Assembly: GCA_964477195.1 (NCBI GenBank)
Contig: CAYZCX010000003.1
Coordinates: 34,750-98,749 of the forward strand
Source of the DNA: JALRBM01 sp964477195
GTDB taxonomy: Bacteria > Patescibacteriota > Saccharimonadia > Saccharimonadales > Saccharimonadaceae
DNA: 64,000 bases
Direction: 5' to 3'
Position numbers and translations under genes: made by a program. The notes below the pieces were generated by a model, which was given only the letters and a program-made list of their open reading frames with translations, ran no database searches and had not been told where the DNA came from. This document shows, piece by piece, positions 8,330 to 16,397 of this stretch. The first letter of the stretch is position 1. Every line of letters begins with the position of its first letter.

Positions 8330-9286
8330 CTATTCGGTAATTTGAAGACTTGCTGAGTAGTTTGTTCGCGCGTGAGGCAGAATATCTTCGAGGGGTAAGT
8401 AGAAGTCATTTTTACGAGACTTACTCATCTTATCACCATCTGGAGAAAGAAGAAGAGGAGCAAATACCATTTTTACAGTCGGCATCGGCTTATTGTAGAT
8501 ATATTCAAATAGCGCTTTTCGTACTTCGAAGTCACCTTGGAGGTAGTGGTCTGCGCCGCTAATAGTGATTTCGAAGTCAAGGATTGCCAAACGAGGTGGA
8601 AAGAGCTGTTTGTGATAAAGCCAGAAGTCACATTCGTCGTATTCTCGAATCTCGTGTTTTCCGCAGTTTTCGCAGGTCGTCTCAAGCTGTCCGTCGGAAG
8701 TGATTTTTGTGTTCGTATTAGCATCAAGACATTGAGAACAAAGCGCGTTTGCAAAATGCATTTCTTCGCCAAGGGTGGGTTTCCCAGTGGTTTTCACGAG
8801 TAGTTCTTTGTGTTCTTTGAAATGCTCGATTGTATGAAGAAGGACATGCTTCATTAGCGGATTTGATTTGAGTGAAGAGTTTCGAATGAATCGTATCGTC
8901 ACATTTGGAAAATCTTTTTTGATCTTGTTTATTTCTTCTTCGATATGCGGTTGCCACTTTTCAACCATATTTTGACCATCTTTGTCGACAGAGTGGGCTA
9001 TCGTGGTGTGGAGCGGTTTGGCATCAAAGATATATTTGTGAATGTCCTGGCCAATCAGTTGGTCTTGTTCCCAGTCATTGATCGAAACGGCAAATTCAAA
9101 ACGAGGCTCAACACCTCGGGATTTAACGGCTTCACAGAGAAGGTAGGGATAGGCAACGATACTGAGCACATTTCCTGCATGAATAGCATATGGTCGAATT
9201 GCAGTATAGATTCTTTCGTCGCCTCGCACCTCTTGTGCTAGCTTCTGAATTCCATCTAAATATAAATATGCTTGCTCTTTATTCAC
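8330..9286 (-). CDS. Minimal class I LysRS-like aminoacyl-tRNA synthetase core
   Basis: 318 residues. Class I signature motifs are present: HAGN (HIGH-like, residue ~37) and KMSKS near the C-terminus (PDGDKMSKSRKN). A two-CxxC zinc knuckle (CSQC...CENC) and the stretch LFPPRLAILDFEITISGADH resemble the DWPxRW...GKDH region of class I lysyl-tRNA synthetases. The family is normally about 500 residues; here the frame ends soon after KMSKS, so the C-terminal anticodon-binding domain is missing. Start is a GTG with GGAAGG upstream. Could be a truncated LysRS, a free-standing aminoacylating or adenylating enzyme, or a paralogue with another role. The stop is 1 base from the ruvA stop (convergent). 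Confidence 0.65.
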   Translation of the reverse strand: MNKEQAYLYLDGIQKLAQEVRGDERIYTAIRPYAIHAGNVLSIVAYPYLLCEAVKSRGVEPRFEFAVSINDWEQDQLIGQDIHKYIFDAKPLHTTIAHSVDKDGQNMVEKWQPHIEEEINKIKKDFPNVTIRFIRNSSLKSNPLMKHVLLHTIEHFKEHKELLVKTTGKPTLGEEMHFANALCSQCLDANTNTKITSDGQLETTCENCGKHEIREYDECDFWLYHKQLFPPRLAILDFEITISGADHYLQGDFEVRKALFEYIYNKPMPTVKMVFAPLLLSPDGDKMSKSRKNDFYLPLEDILPHARTNYSASLQITE

Positions 9287-9382
9287 AGTTTTTCCTTCCT
9301 ACTGTATTTTTGCAAATACCTAACACGAGCTTACCAAATTTAAGCTCGATTTGACATAGTATGCCATTCTATCATTTAATGT

Positions 9383-9973
9383 ATGTATATGATAGTGCAT
9401 CTTATTACCTCCAAAAAGAACCTAGATCAAACAATTCCTTATTTGCGGCGTATTACAAAAGCTATTCACGAGAAGGAGAGCACCTTGGCGCGAGATTGGA
9501 TTGAGCCTGCCCTTGTGCGATACTCAAGAGAATCCGAAGGAATTAAGCGTTCGCCCGTTGACTGGAAAGCTGTTCAAAAAGACAATCTTGAAGCGATTGC
9601 AAAAGCGGATGTGGTCATTGCTGAAGCGACTGAGACCGGATTTGGCATCGGATACCAGGTAGCCTACGCAGTACAGCTTAAGAAGCCTGTTCTTATCCTT
9701 AGGAATGAGAGTGCGAACACAGATAGCTTTGCGAGCGGAGTCGATAATGTCAATGTTCGCTACAAAGAATATGATGATAAAACACTCGAGAAACACGTCA
9801 GTGATTTCCTTGATGAGAATGACATCTCGACTAAGGACATGCGATTCAACTTCTTTATTGATCGCCCCATCTATAATTATCTTCGTTGGTCATCTCTAAA
9901 AACGGGCAAAACCAAGGCGGAAGTGCTCCGAGAGTTGGTGCAAAGGGAAATCGATAACACTACACAGCATTAA
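9383..9973 (+). CDS. Nucleoside 2-deoxyribosyltransferase-like domain with C-terminal RHH-like segment
   Basis: 196 residues. The first ~140 resemble the nucleoside 2-deoxyribosyltransferase/Toprim-like Rossmann family: a central IAKADVVIAEATETGFGIGYQVAYA with the Glu/Gly pattern typical of these enzymes. The last ~50 residues (MRFNFFIDRPIYNYLRWSSLKTGKTKAEVLRELVQREI) look like a ribbon-helix-helix DNA-binding unit. This suggests a nucleotide-sensing DNA-binding protein rather than a pure salvage enzyme (inference). TATCAT lies 7 bases before the ATG (leaderless). Confidence 0.6.
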   Translation: MYMIVHLITSKKNLDQTIPYLRRITKAIHEKESTLARDWIEPALVRYSRESEGIKRSPVDWKAVQKDNLEAIAKADVVIAEATETGFGIGYQVAYAVQLKKPVLILRNESANTDSFASGVDNVNVRYKEYDDKTLEKHVSDFLDENDISTKDMRFNFFIDRPIYNYLRWSSLKTGKTKAEVLRELVQREIDNTTQH

Positions 9974-10046
9974 GTTGTGAAATTGTCATACAACTGGAGA
10001 AATCGCATTTCAATCTCTTGAGATGCTATACTTGAAGTAGAATTTT

Positions 10047-11072
10047 ATGGCAGTTGAACGAATTGTTGATACGAGTGTGCACGATGAGAGCGAGGAAGAG
10101 CAGATTGAGGTAAGTCTGCGCCCGCGGCTTTTTTCGGAGTATGTTGGACAGGAGCGACTGAAGAAAAATCTTAAGCTTGCAATCGCGGCAGCAAAAAAAC
10201 GCGGTGAGCCTATTGATCACGTGCTATTGTATGGGCCTCCGGGGCTAGGAAAGACGACGATGGCGACGGTGATTGCCAACGAAATGGGAACAAATATTCG
10301 CGTCACTGCCGGACCAGCGATTGAGCGAGCGGGCGATTTGGCGAGTATTTTGACCAATCTTACGGACGGCGACGTGTTATTTATTGATGAGATTCACCGA
10401 TTGTCGCGTGCGGTAGAGGAAGTTCTTTATAGCGCGATGGAAGATTTTAAGCTCGATATCGTTATTGGTAAAGGACCGGCTGCTCGCAGCGTGCGTTTGG
10501 ATTTGCCAAAGTTTACCGTTATTGGTGCGACAACTCGAACTGGAGCTCTCGCGGCGCCACTTCGCGATCGTTTTGGGCATATGCACCGGCTTGAGTTTTA
10601 TACACCAGACGAAATTGCGGCGGTTATTACGCGTGCGGCGGGAATTCTAGAAAGTAAAATCGATGGAACGGCAGCTTCCCTTCTGTCTACTCGTGCTCGG
10701 TTGACGCCACGTATTGCCAATCGACTTTTGAAGCGCGTCCGTGACTACGCAGATGTAAATGGTGATGGAATTATCGATACTGTGACAACAAAGAAGGCGC
10801 TTGCGATGTTGGAGATCGACGAGCTTGGACTTGATCCGGCTGATCGTCGCATGCTAGAGAGTATCATCGAGAATTATGGTAGTAATCCCGTAGGCCTGAA
10901 TACGATTGCTGCACTCACGGGTGATGAGGCGACGACAATTGAGGATTTTTATGAGCCGTATCTTTTGCAGATTGGGTTTATTGAGCGAACGCCACGCGGT
11001 CGCCGGGTAACGGCAAAGGCCTATCGTCATTTGGGAAAAGAAGCAGGCGAGCTGCTCGATAAGTTGGTATAA
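10047..11072 (+). CDS. ruvB: Holliday junction ATP-dependent DNA helicase RuvB
   Basis: 341 residues, full length. AAA+ ATPase with Walker A GPPGLGKTT, Walker B LFIDEIHRL, sensor region GATTRTGAL, and a C-terminal winged-helix domain ending YRHLG. It drives branch migration with RuvA. A TATACT box lies 14 bases upstream of the ATG. The next gene starts 8 bases after the stop, its own -10 box overlapping the ruvB stop region. Confidence 0.97.
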   Translation: MAVERIVDTSVHDESEEEQIEVSLRPRLFSEYVGQERLKKNLKLAIAAAKKRGEPIDHVLLYGPPGLGKTTMATVIANEMGTNIRVTAGPAIERAGDLASILTNLTDGDVLFIDEIHRLSRAVEEVLYSAMEDFKLDIVIGKGPAARSVRLDLPKFTVIGATTRTGALAAPLRDRFGHMHRLEFYTPDEIAAVITRAAGILESKIDGTAASLLSTRARLTPRIANRLLKRVRDYADVNGDGIIDTVTTKKALAMLEIDELGLDPADRRMLESIIENYGSNPVGLNTIAALTGDEATTIEDFYEPYLLQIGFIERTPRGRRVTAKAYRHLGKEAGELLDKLV

Positions 11073-11079
11073 TAACGAC

Positions 11080-11850
11080 ATGGACTCAAACCCGACACCC
11101 GAAGAGCAGGCAAATAGTCAGCAACCGATCAGTTACGATAAAGATGGACATCCTATTCCACCGACTCCAGCAGTTCCTGTGACGCCGGCGACAAACGGTC
11201 AACCTGCGCCACAAGTCGTGTACGTCAGCCGAGCAGTCGAGCCTATCGAACCGCAGATTCCACCTGAAATTAAGGCAAAGCACGACGAGTCGATCAAGCG
11301 TTATCCTTCGCTTAACCTTAGTGAAGCTGAGTATGTTATTAGCGCGGTGCGCCGCCATCCTATTGGGCTAGTGTTGCCGATGGGAGTGACGATTTTTTTG
11401 GTAGCGTTTGTGGCGTCGCTTATGATTAATTACAATTTCTTTATGAGTGCACTTGGTATTATTGATCCGCCACCATTTGACTCGATTCTTTTTATCGGTA
11501 GTTTGTTTATTTTGCTATTTCTTATTGGCGGATACATATCTTACTGGGTATATACGAATAATAAGTTTTTCCTGACGAACGAAAGTGTGATTCAAGAGAT
11601 TCAGACGAGTCTTTTTTCGCGTAATGAACAGACAGTGAGCCTGACGAATATTGAGGATGCGAGCTATTTGCAGCAGGGAATGCTGCAATCTTTGCTTAAT
11701 TATGGTTCTATCCGTCTGAGCACGGAAGGTGATGAGACAACGTATCGGTTTAGTTATGTTTCTAGTCCGAAGCGACAGATCTCAATTCTGAATAATGCGG
11801 TCGAGGCGTTTAAAAATGGCCGTCCGGTTGTTGACGATAGTGATAATTAG
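11080..11850 (+). CDS. Membrane protein with bacterial PH domain
   Basis: 256 residues. Pro-rich cytoplasmic N-terminus (~85 residues), two transmembrane helices (about 100-122 and 138-160), then a region typical of bacterial PH (bPH2/YdbS-like) domains: NKFFLTNESVIQEIQTSLFSRNEQTVSLTNIEDASYLQQG...YGSIRLST. Such proteins are common in CPR genomes; the role is unknown, probably membrane-associated. TATAAT ends 6 bases before the ATG and coincides with the end of ruvB. Confidence 0.75.
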   Translation: MDSNPTPEEQANSQQPISYDKDGHPIPPTPAVPVTPATNGQPAPQVVYVSRAVEPIEPQIPPEIKAKHDESIKRYPSLNLSEAEYVISAVRRHPIGLVLPMGVTIFLVAFVASLMINYNFFMSALGIIDPPPFDSILFIGSLFILLFLIGGYISYWVYTNNKFFLTNESVIQEIQTSLFSRNEQTVSLTNIEDASYLQQGMLQSLLNYGSIRLSTEGDETTYRFSYVSSPKRQISILNNAVEAFKNGRPVVDDSDN

Positions 11851-11867
11851 TCTATCTAGCCAATAGC

Positions 11868-11977
11868 TTCTTATAGTCCCATCACTCACAAACGGCTTCG
11901 CGTCGAAAGTAGCAAGGGCCCCGGCGCCTTGTTACTTTTCGGCTGCAGATGTTTGTTTCATAATGGAACTATAAGAA
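11868..11977. other. Rod-like structured element between convergent genes
   Basis: A nested inverted repeat of about 110 bases. The outer arms (11868-11882 and 11963-11977) pair over 15 bases with one mismatch; an intermediate ACAAAC/GTTTGT pair follows; the inner arms CGAAAGTAGCAAGG and CCTTGTTACTTTTCG close around a GC-rich apex. It is much larger than a terminator hairpin and lies between the bPH gene (+) and a prepilin gene (-). It may be a bidirectional terminator, a small structured RNA or a miniature repeat element. It lacks the conserved SRP RNA core. Confidence 0.5.
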
Positions 11978-11987
11978 ACGATAGAAG

Positions 11988-12380
11988 TTACTTATTCCGA
12001 CTCGTCTTCACGTACTCGGCTTCTTTTTCCATAGAGCTGGTCAATTTGTACGACCGACAACTGTCATTGTTGCAATTAAGTCCCTCATAGCGATAGCTTG
12101 AGCCATCATCGCCCATTTTGACGCCTCGAGGGTCGGTAAAGAGTTCCGGATCCATGGCGCGCAGTGTTTTGCTGTCAATTTTCGATGGATAATAACCGTT
12201 TTTCTCATAAAAAACTTCTTCAAGATTGTAATACATTGCATTAATGGCAGCTTTGCGGTCTTCGTCTCGTCGGGCGGCTTCGAGATTGTCTTTTTGGAGT
12301 AGTAAAAGGAGTGCTGCTGCCCCGACAAATGCGATGGCAACGACGATTTCTATAACGGTAAATCCTTGTGAGCGCTTCAT
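11988..12380 (-). CDS. Prepilin-like protein (minor pilin)
   Basis: 130 residues with an N-terminal methylation motif QG|FTVIEIVVAIAFVGAAALLLL (Glu at +5), so a substrate for prepilin peptidase. The globular part contains a CNNDSC pair that could form a disulphide. TATAAT lies 8 bases before the ATG. It is divergent from recA. Probably a minor pilin of the type IV pilus encoded at 14.9-21.1 kb, or a competence pseudopilin. Confidence 0.8.
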   Translation of the reverse strand: MKRSQGFTVIEIVVAIAFVGAAALLLLLQKDNLEAARRDEDRKAAINAMYYNLEEVFYEKNGYYPSKIDSKTLRAMDPELFTDPRGVKMGDDGSSYRYEGLNCNNDSCRSYKLTSSMEKEAEYVKTSRNK

Positions 12381-12448
12381 TGCTCTCTATTATAGCAAAT
12401 GTTCCTCTTCCGCTGTATAATAGAATAAGAAAAGAAGAGAGGGAGTTT

Positions 12449-13489
12449 ATGGCAAAAAAGGCTGATACAACAGACGCGGCTGCAAAACCTGCCGCAAATG
12501 AAGGAAAATTAAAGGCACTTGGCCTTGCGATGGATCAGATTACCAAGCAATTTGGTGATGGATCTATTATGAAACTTGGCGAAGCTCACAAAGTTGATGT
12601 GGAACTTATCCCATCGGGTGCGTTGAGCCTTGATATTGCCCTTGGTGGCGGTTATCCAAAGGGACGTATTATTGAGATTTATGGCCCAGAAAGTTCAGGT
12701 AAGACAACACTGACACTGCATGCGATTGCTGAAGTGCAGCGTGCAGGCGGAACAGCGGCATTCATCGATGCCGAGCATGCCCTGGACCCAGCCTATGCAA
12801 AACGCCTTGGTGTTGATACCGATAACTTGCTTGTAAGCCAGCCAGACAACGGCGAGCAGGCACTTGAAATTGCCGAGACGCTTGTCCGCTCAAGTGCTGT
12901 CGATCTTGTTGTTGTGGACTCGGTTGCGGCGCTGGTACCTCAGGCCGAAATTGATGGCGATATGGGTGATAGCCACATGGGACTCCAGGCTCGTCTCATG
13001 AGTCAGGCGCTTCGTAAGCTCACGGGTATTATCAACAAGAGCAAAACGACAGTTATATTTATCAATCAAATTCGTATGAAAATCGGCGTTATGTTTGGTA
13101 ATCCAGAAACAACGACTGGTGGTAACGCCCTAAAGTTCTATGCTTCTGTCCGTCTGGATATTCGCCGAACTGGTCAGATCAAAGATGGTGAAAACATCAT
13201 CGGTAACCGTACTAAGGTAAAGGTGGTGAAGAATAAGATTGCGCCGCCATTCCGTATCGCTGAATTTGACATCATGTATAATGAGGGAATTTCAAAGACT
13301 GGTGATGTTCTTGACCTCGCTGTTAATCATGAGATAGTCGGAAAATCTGGTGCATGGTTTGACTATAACGATGGCAAAATTGGTCAAGGTCGCGAAGCAA
13401 CAAAGCGATACTTGAAGGAAAACCCAGAAATCCTTAAAGAGATTGATGCTAAGGTCCGTGAAAAGGTAGCCGCCGAAGACACTGCCTAG
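12449..13489 (+). CDS. recA: Recombinase RecA
   Basis: 346 residues. ATP-dependent strand-exchange recombinase. Walker A GPESSGKTT, Walker B LVVVDSVAAL, and the NQIRMKIGVMFGNPETTTGGNALKFY segment are intact. The start is the ATG at 12449 preceded by GGGAG, rather than the upstream in-frame ATG at 12368, which overlaps the prepilin promoter. A strong hairpin terminator follows at 13506-13545. recX is downstream but separated by a GC-rich cassette. Confidence 0.98.
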   Translation: MAKKADTTDAAAKPAANEGKLKALGLAMDQITKQFGDGSIMKLGEAHKVDVELIPSGALSLDIALGGGYPKGRIIEIYGPESSGKTTLTLHAIAEVQRAGGTAAFIDAEHALDPAYAKRLGVDTDNLLVSQPDNGEQALEIAETLVRSSAVDLVVVDSVAALVPQAEIDGDMGDSHMGLQARLMSQALRKLTGIINKSKTTVIFINQIRMKIGVMFGNPETTTGGNALKFYASVRLDIRRTGQIKDGENIIGNRTKVKVVKNKIAPPFRIAEFDIMYNEGISKTGDVLDLAVNHEIVGKSGAWFDYNDGKIGQGREATKRYLKENPEILKEIDAKVREKVAAEDTA

Positions 13490-13505
13490 AATCATCTAGA
13501 TACCA

Positions 13506-13545
13506 AAATCAACCGCCAGTTTCGTGTGAGCCTGGCGGTTGATTT
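13506..13545 (+). terminator. recA intrinsic terminator
   Basis: A 14-base stem (AAATCAACCGCCAG with its exact complement) and a 12-base loop lie 16 bases after the recA stop. The right arm contains TTGATT, which also serves as the -35 box of the next cassette's promoter. Confidence 0.85.
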
Positions 13546-13567
13546 AATGTAGGAAAAATGGTATTAT
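13539..13567 (+). promoter_or_regulatory. Sigma-70 promoter of cassette 2
   Basis: TTGATT (inside the recA terminator arm) and TATTAT separated by exactly 17 bases, followed by a ~30-base leader and a GAGGAG Shine-Dalgarno before the ATG at 13604. Confidence 0.75.
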
Positions 13568-13603
13568 TTGCTACTGTCATATCTCTACGATTGAGGAGCC
13601 AAA

Positions 13604-14182
13604 ATGGCGCGTGGTACGAGGCAGGATCTGTCGCAGATGGAACTCCCGAAGGCCTACACCTTCGAGGGAGTGGACTTCGCCGATGAGGTGGAGCGGGTCG
13701 CTCGGGTCATGGTGATCGGTCTCCAGAACGAGAAGCTCATCAAGAACAACGAGAGCTTCGGGCTCATGGTGGCCAACCCGCTTTACGCGGGCCGCTTCCA
13801 CCAAATCTGGAATGACCCGACCCAACTCGCGGGATTCGCGATCGGCTGGGGCCCTGAGGCCAAGCGCTATCAGCTGAACGCCCTCCGGAAGATCCGTGCA
13901 TCGGCGCGGACGTCGTGCGACACGCTGTTCCTGAAGTACGACGTGACGCGTGGGCGTGACTACGGGAACAGGTTCCAGAATACGGTGAACTCGCAGGAGT
14001 CCGATGGCACGATGCTGTGGGGCGACTACGGTCACGGTGGTGCCTGCTTTGCCGGCGAAGATCAGCAGCAATGGCTGGTCGGTGTTTCGTCGCTCGAGGA
14101 GGCCGAAGACGACATGGTGGCATCCGCGGTGGCACGACACCTGTTCGGCCGCATGGGAACGCTCACCGAACTGTTCGACTGA
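13604..14182 (+). CDS. GC-rich cassette 2: unknown protein, 192 aa
   Basis: GC-rich reading frame inserted between recA and recX. The ATG follows TTGAGGAGCC, a good Shine-Dalgarno. The protein is soluble; the pattern GLMVANP...LNALRKIRASARTS...WLVGVSSLEEAEDDMVASA faintly recalls the GlcG/HbpS (DUF336-like) fold, where a GVSG...ED segment is conserved, but I would not assign it. It has its own promoter and a 15-base hairpin terminator, so it is monocistronic. It is one of the dispersed GC-rich units and splits the usual recA-recX pair. Confidence 0.8.
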   Translation: MARGTRQDLSQMELPKAYTFEGVDFADEVERVARVMVIGLQNEKLIKNNESFGLMVANPLYAGRFHQIWNDPTQLAGFAIGWGPEAKRYQLNALRKIRASARTSCDTLFLKYDVTRGRDYGNRFQNTVNSQESDGTMLWGDYGHGGACFAGEDQQQWLVGVSSLEEAEDDMVASAVARHLFGRMGTLTELFD

Positions 14183-14194
14183 CGGAGTGTGACG

Positions 14195-14230
14195 GTCTTG
14201 CCCGGGTAGGAATCTCTACCTGGGCAAGAC
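14195..14230 (+). terminator. Hairpin after cassette 2
   Basis: GTCTTGCCCGGGTAG pairs with CTACCTGGGCAAGAC (15 bp, one G-U) around a 6-base loop, 12 bases after the stop codon. Confidence 0.8.
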
Positions 14231-14263
14231 ATCTCCAAACTTATAAAGAGTTATAATGAAATT

Positions 14264-14893
14264 ATGAAGATCACTGGCATTACCGCCCAGCAAAAAGATA
14301 AAAATCGCGTCAATATTATGGTGGATGGCGCATACCGATTTAGTTTGGACATTTTTCAGGTTGGTGAGCTAGGAATTCGGGTAGGTAAAGAGTATTCGGA
14401 TGCAGAACTCGACGAGCTTGAAAATGAAAGTGTCTTCGGAAAACTGTACGCAAGAGCGCTCGAATATTGTATGATGCGGCTTCACTCTGCCAAAGAAATC
14501 AAAGATTATTTGTGGAGAAAGACACGTGATACGAGAGGAAAAGATGGAGCTGTTCGAAAAGGGGTGCCCGAGGCGCTGACAATGCGTGTATTCGATCGAC
14601 TTTTGGAAAAGGGATATATCAATGACGAGACATTTGCGAGGCATTGGGTAGAAAATCGCCATCTTGGGAAAGGGGCGAGCACGCGTAAACTTGTTGCCGA
14701 GCTTCGAGCAAAGGGAGTCGAACAGTCGCTCATTAACCAGGTTATCGATGAGTCCTCGCGGGATGATACGACCGAGCTTGAGAAAATGATTGCCAAAAAG
14801 CGTGTGAAGTATCCGGATGAGCAAAAACTCATTATTTACTTAGCCCGTCAGGGTTTTTCATTTGACGACATCAAGCAAGCTCTCGGCGAGTGA
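14264..14893 (+). CDS. recX: Regulatory protein RecX
   Basis: 209 residues of three-helix repeats typical of RecX: ALEYCMMRLHSAKEIKDYLWRK, VFDRLLEKGYINDETFARHWVENR (a hallmark RecX stretch) and LIIYLARQGFSFDDIKQALGE. RecX caps RecA filaments and inhibits RecA. TATAAT lies 6 bases before the ATG, so it has its own leaderless promoter. It ends in TGA, showing TGA is a stop here. Its stop abuts that of the convergent PRC-barrel gene. Confidence 0.92.
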   Translation: MKITGITAQQKDKNRVNIMVDGAYRFSLDIFQVGELGIRVGKEYSDAELDELENESVFGKLYARALEYCMMRLHSAKEIKDYLWRKTRDTRGKDGAVRKGVPEALTMRVFDRLLEKGYINDETFARHWVENRHLGKGASTRKLVAELRAKGVEQSLINQVIDESSRDDTTELEKMIAKKRVKYPDEQKLIIYLARQGFSFDDIKQALGE

Positions 14894-15472
14894 TTAGTGT
14901 TGTTTGTCTGTGTGTTCTGCCTGGGGATGTTTTCTAAATGGATTGACGTAGGTTTGTTGGATATTCCCTAACACCGGCTCAGGGATTTCGGCCCGTGAGT
15001 GGACGATAATTTCTTTGTCGTTTATCTCTGTAATTTGCGATCGGTGAATCAGTAGGTGTGTGTCGTTAAGACTTTTCAGGAGAGGCCGTTTAACATTTAT
15101 CTGCTGGATGACGAAATTACCTGTTTCTATTGTGTAGCCGTCTACTTTTCCTAATTTGTGGTGTTTTTCATCGCGCACAGGCATGCCAACAAGCGTAAAG
15201 TGGACAGAATAGATTTCGTTGAGCTTTATGATATCATCTGGTGAAACAAATTCGTCGCTCGAATCAACGATGACACCGATGTCACTGAATTCTCGAACAT
15301 CAGCAATTCGAAGAAGTGCAGGAGTCTGGTCAAGAAGAGGACCTTCGAGCTCATAAGCCACGATGGCGAGATTGTTCGGATTGATAACCGGTGCGCTTAT
15401 CCGGGCAAGTTCCGTACCAGTCTGGAGGCCCATGACAGGAGCGTTGTTTAATCGTGATCCAGAGATTAGCAT
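14894..15472 (-). CDS. PRC-barrel domain protein
   Basis: 192 residues with two PRC-barrel-like halves: MLISGSRLNNAPVMGLQTGTELARISAPVI at the start and LVGMPVRDEKHHKLGKVDGYTIETGNFVIQQINV in the second half. Such proteins follow pilus genes in several CPR genomes, but the role is unknown. TATACT lies 6 bases before the ATG, so it can be transcribed independently of the pilus genes upstream on the same strand. Confidence 0.75.
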   Translation of the reverse strand: MLISGSRLNNAPVMGLQTGTELARISAPVINPNNLAIVAYELEGPLLDQTPALLRIADVREFSDIGVIVDSSDEFVSPDDIIKLNEIYSVHFTLVGMPVRDEKHHKLGKVDGYTIETGNFVIQQINVKRPLLKSLNDTHLLIHRSQITEINDKEIIVHSRAEIPEPVLGNIQQTYVNPFRKHPQAEHTDKQH

Positions 15473-15496
15473 AATTTTAGTATAGCGGCTTTGGTC

Positions 15497-15796
15497 CTAC
15501 TCAACAAATGGGTTTGTTCTGCCTTTTGAGAGGTCAAGCGTGTCTCCTGTTTGGTCGCGTGTTTTTAATTCTTCGATACGTTTAATGGTTTCTTGGTCAA
15601 AGTTAGAACTTGTTTGCTGAGAGGTGAATTGACTGGTATCACTCGAGCTAACAACAATGGTATTGAGGGTAAACACGCTTATGGCGAGGCCTCCTAAGAC
15701 GACAATCACGAAGAGGATGACGTGAAATCGGTGAAGAAAAGAGAAGAAGGCTTTTTTGATTGCTGCTGGAGAAATAGAAAGATTAATATTTTTCAT
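15497..15796 (-). CDS. Pilus-associated small membrane protein (99 aa)
   Basis: One transmembrane helix (about residues 25-48) after a short cytoplasmic N-terminus, then a periplasmic/exterior segment rich in Ser, Thr and Gln ending KGRTNPFVE. It follows pilO by 4 bases, so it is in the pilMNO operon. In other systems this slot holds PilP-like proteins; no PilP similarity is visible, but position and TNPF ending make a pilus accessory role likely. Confidence 0.65.
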   Translation of the reverse strand: MKNINLSISPAAIKKAFFSFLHRFHVILFVIVVLGGLAISVFTLNTIVVSSSDTSQFTSQQTSSNFDQETIKRIEELKTRDQTGDTLDLSKGRTNPFVE

Positions 15797-15800
15797 AAGA

Positions 15801-16397
15801 TTACCGTACGAATACCTCGATAGTTAATGCGTCACTTGTAATAGCACCCGATCCGTCCTTCGAGAGTCCCACGCGCGAGATTTGCATTTTGGTCAGGTTT
15901 TGTTCGATGGAATGAATAAAACGAAGGATTCCGACATAGTCCACGGGATTTTTTATAGTGACAGACACAGAGGTAGAATTGACACCGCTCGGTGCTGCTG
16001 CTTGCGGAGTCGGAGTGCTTGTTGTACTAGTGCTGGTGGATTTTGTGGCTGAGAAATCAATATTTGTAATACCTATCCCTGAACGGTTTGCATAATCGGT
16101 GAGATCTTTGATGATCTGGTCTTGGTATTGATAACTTTTGCTTTCAGCGACGATGCCGGCTGCCCGTTCCACTGCTTCTTGGTGGGTTTTCAGTTCGGTC
16201 TGAATATGTTGGAGATTCTGTACATTATTTTGGCTGTTATTTGCTTTGGCGAGTGTACTGCTCGCATCAACAGCCGTTGTCCGCAGTCCATCTGTGATAA
16301 ACCAAAATACTGAAGTTGAAAGCGCACCAATAGCAAACAATGTGAAGATGAGGATGATGCGAAGCGTGCTGGCGGTGAGATGGCGTCCTTTTATCAT
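15801..16397 (-). CDS. pilO: Type IV pilus inner-membrane protein PilO-like
   Basis: 198 residues: one transmembrane helix (about 10-32), a coiled-coil segment, a Ser/Thr/Pro linker and a C-terminal ferredoxin-like domain (SVSVTIKNPVDYVGILRFIHSIEQNLTKMQISRVGLS). The architecture matches PilO, which with PilN aligns the motor and pilus. It overlaps pilN by 4 bases. Confidence 0.75.
   Translation of the reverse strand: MIKGRHLTASTLRIILIFTLFAIGALSTSVFWFITDGLRTTAVDASSTLAKANNSQNNVQNLQHIQTELKTHQEAVERAAGIVAESKSYQYQDQIIKDLTDYANRSGIGITNIDFSATKSTSTSTTSTPTPQAAAPSGVNSTSVSVTIKNPVDYVGILRFIHSIEQNLTKMQISRVGLSKDGSGAITSDALTIEVFVR

Noticed and set aside
11868..11977. 4.5S/SRP RNA
   Set aside because: The conserved GGAA-tetraloop and asymmetric-loop sequences of SRP RNA are absent.
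13577..14140. 187-aa minus-strand frame over cassette 2
   Set aside because: Low-complexity His/Arg/Val-rich shadow of the GC-rich gene, no expression signals.
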